Position numbers and translations under genes: made by a program. A DNA stretch of 33,043 nucleotides from Opitutaceae bacterium (lineage in GTDB: Bacteria > Verrucomicrobiota > Verrucomicrobiia > Opitutales > Opitutaceae): positions 1 through 33,043 of the forward strand of contig PLKS01000272.1 in the NCBI GenBank assembly GCA_003140665.1. Reading direction: 5' to 3'. Below are positions 30,301 to 33,043 of the stretch, piece by piece (the stretch's first letter is position 1; each line of letters starts with the position of its first letter). The notes below the pieces were generated by a model, which did not search any database, was not told the DNA's origin, and saw only the letters and a program-made list of their open reading frames with translations.

Positions 30301-33043
30301 GGCCAGATCCTCGTCGGCGGGTCCTTCACCGCCATAGAAAGCGCCTCCGGCACCTCCTATCCCTATGGCTACCTCGCCAGGCTCAATTCCGACGGGAGCG
30401 TGGACACGAGCTTCAACCCGTCCCCCAACCTGCAGGTAAGCAGCCTCGCGGTCCAGTCCAACGGCCAGATCCTCGCCGGCGGGTATTTCACCGCGGTCGA
30501 GACCGTCTCGTCGACGACGCTGGTGCAGCGCAGCTTCATGGCGAGGTTCAACGCGGACGGGACCCTCGACACGAATTTCAACCCGGATTTCAACGGTGTC
30601 CCATTCGCGATCATCGCCCTCGCGAACGGCCAGATACTGGCCGGCGGGGCGTTCACGGAACTCACGCCAAACGAAACGGGGACCGCCATCACGCAGAACG
30701 GCCTGGCCAGGCTCAATTCCGACGGGACGCTGGACACCACCTTCATCCCCAACCCGAGCGGAACCGTGTATGCGATGGCGGTGCAGCCGAACGGCCAAAT
30801 CCTCGTCGGCGGCAACTTCACCGAGTTCCAGCCGAATCCGACCTACACCACGGTCAACGGCATCCAGACCCCCAGCGGCACCATCTATACCGAGTACTAC
30901 CTTGCCCGCCTCAATCCCAACGGCCTCCCCGACACCACGTTCAGCCCGTACCCGAACTCGTCGGTCACGGCGATCGCGCTGCAACCAAACGGGCAGATCA
31001 TCGTCGGCGGAAATTTCAACGGGTTTTCCCCCAATGGGTCCACCATCCTCACCAACCGCAATTTCATCGCGCGCATCAATGCCGACGGCACGGTCGACCC
31101 GGCGTTCGACCCCGAGCTGAACTCCGCCGCGAACGCGGTCGAGGTGCTGTCGGACGGATCGATATTCGCGGGAGGAAACTTCACGGCCGTCCAGACGGGC
31201 GCCGCGATCCTCGTGGGGGGCTCGTTCACCCACGTGGGCGGGTTCGCCGCGCCCTACTTGGTCCGCCTGAACGCCGACAGCACGGTCGACGGGACGTTCA
31301 CCTCGACGCCGGACGGCCCCGTGAATGCGATCACCGCGCAGAGCACCGGCGGGGTGTATGTCGGCGGGTCCTTCGCCAACATCGCCGGGCAGGCGAGGTC
31401 CGATCTCGCGCACCTCAACCCCGACGGGTCGCTGGACACCTCGTTCAGCGCCAACGCAAACGCGGCGGTGAACGCGATCGCCCTGCAGCCGAACGGCGAG
31501 GCCGTCGTCGGCGGGGCGTTCACGTCCATCGGAGGGCAGCCTGCCGCCTATGTCGCGAGGCTGGGGCCGACGGGAACGCCCGACACCTCGTTCGCAGCCT
31601 CGGTCAACGGCACCGTCAATGCGATCGTGGTCCAGCCCAACGGCCAGATCGTCATCGGCGGGGCGTTCACGAGCGTCGGTGGCCAGCCGGAAGGCGGGAT
31701 GGCGAGGCTCAACAGCGACGGATCCCTCGACACGACCTTCAGCCCGAACGCAAACGGAACCGTCCAGGCGGTGACGCAGCAGGTTGACGGCACCTTCTTT
31801 GCGGGCGGCTCCTTCACGACCATCGGGGGGCAGCCCATCGCCTACATCGCGCACATCGAGGCCAGCGGCGCGGTCGACACCACGTTCAATCCCGTCCCCA
31901 ACGGCCCGGTTTACGGCATCCTTGTCCAGCCCGACGGCAAGGTCGTACTCGGCGGGAGCTTCACGACGGTGGGCGGCCAGACCCGCTATCTGCTGGCGCG
32001 CCTTTCCACGCAGAACGCCGTGACGCAATCCCTCCTGGTGAGCGCGGACGAGACGACCATCACGTGGATGCGCGGCGGCGGATCCCCCTCGCTCGCGTCG
32101 GTCGTGTTTGAGGAATCGACGGACGGCACGCACTTCACGACCACGGCCCAGGCGACGTCCCTCGACGGGTCGACATGGCAGGTCACGGGCGTCACCCCGG
32201 AGGGCCCGACGTCCTTCTACGTGCTCGCGATCGGCGTCGCACCCACGTCCCGGTACAGCTCGTCCGGCCTCATCGAGACGACCGCGGCGGTGAATGTCCT
32301 GGCGATCCCGGTCGTCAACTCCGCGGCGCAGGCGTCCGGCAATTCGGGAACGCCCTTCAGCTTCACGGTGACGGCCACCCAGTCGCCGACGTCCTTCGCG
32401 GCCTCGGGCCTTCCGCCCGGGCTCAGCATCAATTCGTCGACCGGCCTGATTTCCGGGACCCCGACGGGGGTCGGAACCTACAACGTCACGGTGACGGTCA
32501 GCAATTCCAGCGGCTATTCGACGTCCAACCTGACGATTGCGATCGGCCCGTCGAGCGGCACCTCGTACGCCCCTTCCCCGTCCTCCTCCAGCGACCGGCT
32601 TCTCAACCTGTCATGCCGCGCCGACCTGAGCGGCAGCAGCGTCCTGATCGCCGGGTTCGTCATCTCGGGAACCGGCCAGAAGACCCTGCTCCTAAGGGCC
32701 GTGGGGCCCGGCCTTTCGGCCTTCGGCGTCCCCGGCGTCATGGCGGCACCGGAACTGCAGCTTTATTCGGGGACGGGCGCGCTGCTCGCGCAGAACAGCC
32801 TATGGGGCGGAAGCGCCAGCCTTTCGGCGACGTTCGCGCAGGTCGGGGCCTTCGCGCTCTCGCCGACCAGCGCCGACGCGGCGACCGTGGTCAGCCTTTC
32901 CCCCGGCCCCTATACGCTCCATGTGTTCGATCCCTCGGGAGCGGGAGGCGTGGTCCTCACCGAGATCTATGACGCGAGCGCGTCCCCGCTCGCGGCCGCG
33001 CAGCGCCTCGTGAACATCTCGGCCAGGGGCTCGGTGAGCCCCG
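27355..33043 (+). CDS. Giant secreted delta-60 repeat (DUF5122) propeller protein with Ig-like and Opitutaceae C-terminal domains, truncated by the window
   Basis: The frame opens at ATG 27355 and is still open at the right edge (1,896 codons seen). A signal peptide of about 35 residues ends near NAQNPN. About 28 delta-60 units follow, each with A-R-L-N-x-DG-[ST]-[LV]-D-x-x-F-x-P, then a V-x-A-[IL]-x-[VL]-Q-x-[ND]-G-[KQ]-[IV]-L-[IV]-GG-x-F-T strand. After the last unit (ends near 31970) come a linker, an Ig-like putative domain (about 32310-32550, GLPPGLSINSSTG) and a module with GQKTLLLRAVGPGLSAFG, with part of a second copy. Such modules are typical of Opitutaceae exported proteins. Probably surface-exposed; ligand unknown. 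No clear Shine-Dalgarno. Confidence 0.92.
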   Translation, partial: MPFPSSPRTRLRGIRFAGFLLLAATGAALNAQNPNPANDGFDPNANGIVNTLVVQPDGKILMGGYFTQLQPFGEPVSGHAYVARLNHDGSADTSFTPNANGVVRTLVLQANGQILIGGNFTTIQPSGGGTAAARMYAARLNADGSLDPVFNPNTNGTVYAIAVQPNGQVVIGGSFTTVQAGGASAATTRNHIARLNADGSLDTSFDPNADRTVLSLAVEVNGQVVVGGGFTKLQPNGASSATTRNCIARLNSDGSLDTSFDPEASGSVNAILVLPNGQIVLGGEFVSFQPNGATAPFQTDFLARLNADGTVDGTYIVNPLASVEALALQTDGKLLIGGTFTSVYAQNSPAPEILNYAARINTDGSVDGSFDPNPDQAVNAIAVQQDGSVILGGFFEAIQTNEVGASITRNFIARVSGEGSLDATMAPDGAGTIFAAVPLSNGQFLVGGNFQSIAGVTRAYLARLNADGSLDPTFAPTLNGSVLSISVMTNNQMIIGGDFTTIDGIPRGYVARLNSDGTVDGPFNPNANGEVTLVVQQSNGQILISGFFSVLTPNGVTTGIAIGGFARLNTDGSMDLTFNPNPTGGRVLAIDIQSDGKMLVAGEFTQIGGVVRGYVARLLSTGAIDTVDFDPEANLPVYAMAVQSDGKIVIGGLFTSVIPQTATPGNINNNTTTTNQYGETVTLPPPGDSATTPIYINKLARLNTDGTLDTTFFPDPSATVQAIAIQSDGSIVVGGSMTSFAQNGNPTGTIRNYIGRVETDGTLDPGFDPDANAQVNVIDLLSNGLILIGGSFTTLQPNGAAAPVQANHVAILNVDGSISPSFSEGANASANGQQVNASALLPGGQMLIGGSFSPIGGAPASNLCVFNPDGTPDTAYNSVFDGPVNAISVSPKGASTPTSTSYAVWLESTGLVRYLYSAASNGVVSAVLQQSDGKVLVGGLFSSFSGAGGFQNLVRLNTDGTLDTTFNPAPNGQVAALALQANGQILVGGSFTAIESASGTSYPYGYLARLNSDGSVDTSFNPSPNLQVSSLAVQSNGQILAGGYFTAVETVSSTTLVQRSFMARFNADGTLDTNFNPDFNGVPFAIIALANGQILAGGAFTELTPNETGTAITQNGLARLNSDGTLDTTFIPNPSGTVYAMAVQPNGQILVGGNFTEFQPNPTYTTVNGIQTPSGTIYTEYYLARLNPNGLPDTTFSPYPNSSVTAIALQPNGQIIVGGNFNGFSPNGSTILTNRNFIARINADGTVDPAFDPELNSAANAVEVLSDGSIFAGGNFTAVQTGAAILVGGSFTHVGGFAAPYLVRLNADSTVDGTFTSTPDGPVNAITAQSTGGVYVGGSFANIAGQARSDLAHLNPDGSLDTSFSANANAAVNAIALQPNGEAVVGGAFTSIGGQPAAYVARLGPTGTPDTSFAASVNGTVNAIVVQPNGQIVIGGAFTSVGGQPEGGMARLNSDGSLDTTFSPNANGTVQAVTQQVDGTFFAGGSFTTIGGQPIAYIAHIEASGAVDTTFNPVPNGPVYGILVQPDGKVVLGGSFTTVGGQTRYLLARLSTQNAVTQSLLVSADETTITWMRGGGSPSLASVVFEESTDGTHFTTTAQATSLDGSTWQVTGVTPEGPTSFYVLAIGVAPTSRYSSSGLIETTAAVNVLAIPVVNSAAQASGNSGTPFSFTVTATQSPTSFAASGLPPGLSINSSTGLISGTPTGVGTYNVTVTVSNSSGYSTSNLTIAIGPSSGTSYAPSPSSSSDRLLNLSCRADLSGSSVLIAGFVISGTGQKTLLLRAVGPGLSAFGVPGVMAAPELQLYSGTGALLAQNSLWGGSASLSATFAQVGAFALSPTSADAATVVSLSPGPYTLHVFDPSGAGGVVLTEIYDASASPLAAAQRLVNISARGSVSP
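27450..31980 (+). repeat. Delta-60 coding repeat array
   Basis: About 28 in-frame units of 150-220 bp, mostly 165-185 bp. The markers are GG-x-F-T and A-R-L-N-x-DG. Unit length varies because of loops of Thr, Gly and Asn. One unit around 31150-31235 is shortened. Another, around 29930-30110, is degenerate: the usual core is replaced by AISVSPKGASTPTSTSY. Confidence 0.85.

Noticed and set aside
29905-32133. A 742-codon open frame on the minus strand opposite the delta-60 gene
   Set aside because: Same reason: antisense of the repeat array, with no start context or recognisable domain.

Overview
The window is GC-rich and densely coded. The protein families point to Verrucomicrobia, probably Opitutaceae-like. 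Main clues: a giant delta-60 (DUF5122) propeller protein whose C-terminal modules (putative Ig domain, then a domain with LLLRAVGPGL and an N-x-x-WGG-like motif) are typical of Opitutaceae secreted proteins, plus a WXXGXW-repeat protein, a TMTC-like TPR membrane protein and a DUF3299 protein. This assignment is inference; no rRNA or other phylogenetic marker is present. No tRNA, rRNA, IS element, prophage or CRISPR array was seen.

Positions 1-10191 (all minus strand) form the most interesting block. It holds an NtrC-family sigma-54 activator (8776-10191), four overlapping paralogous secreted proteins of a family I do not recognise (4709-8482), a fifth longer paralog (3123-4391), a membrane sensor histidine kinase (1706-3076) and an NHL-repeat secreted protein running off the left edge (1-1657). 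The two paralog transcription units (starting 8482 and 4391) have homologous upstream regions. Each has a -24/-12-like element with the form TTGGCAYG-N4-GAGCA about 110-130 bp before the ATG and a TGGG-N8-CCCA dyad about 150 bp further upstream, at the same spacing in both. I infer one regulon: the kinase phosphorylates the activator, which binds the dyads and fires sigma-54 promoters driving the paralogs, and the kinase itself by read-through.

Positions 10284-16948 carry an SDR oxidoreductase (minus), an RNB-domain ribonuclease (plus), a WXXGXW-repeat secreted protein with a strong terminator, an unrecognised exported protein (plus), and a minus-strand operon OsmC - methyltransferase - GNAT acetyltransferase. 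The gap 16561-16948 contains a perfect 14-bp palindrome, a possible 35-codon ORF and a terminator-type hairpin that ends six bases before an MFS transporter start.

Positions 16949-27167 are mostly housekeeping and envelope genes: MFS transporter, TMTC-like TPR membrane protein, Skp/OmpH chaperone, YjbQ-family protein, a 53-residue membrane protein, a CDF metal transporter, a tandem ACT protein, a DUF3299 protein, a CNNM/CorC-type protein, a kinase-fold protein and an exported PrxQ-type peroxiredoxin. From 27355 to the right edge a single delta-60 repeat protein (about 28 repeats visible) fills the window and continues beyond it.
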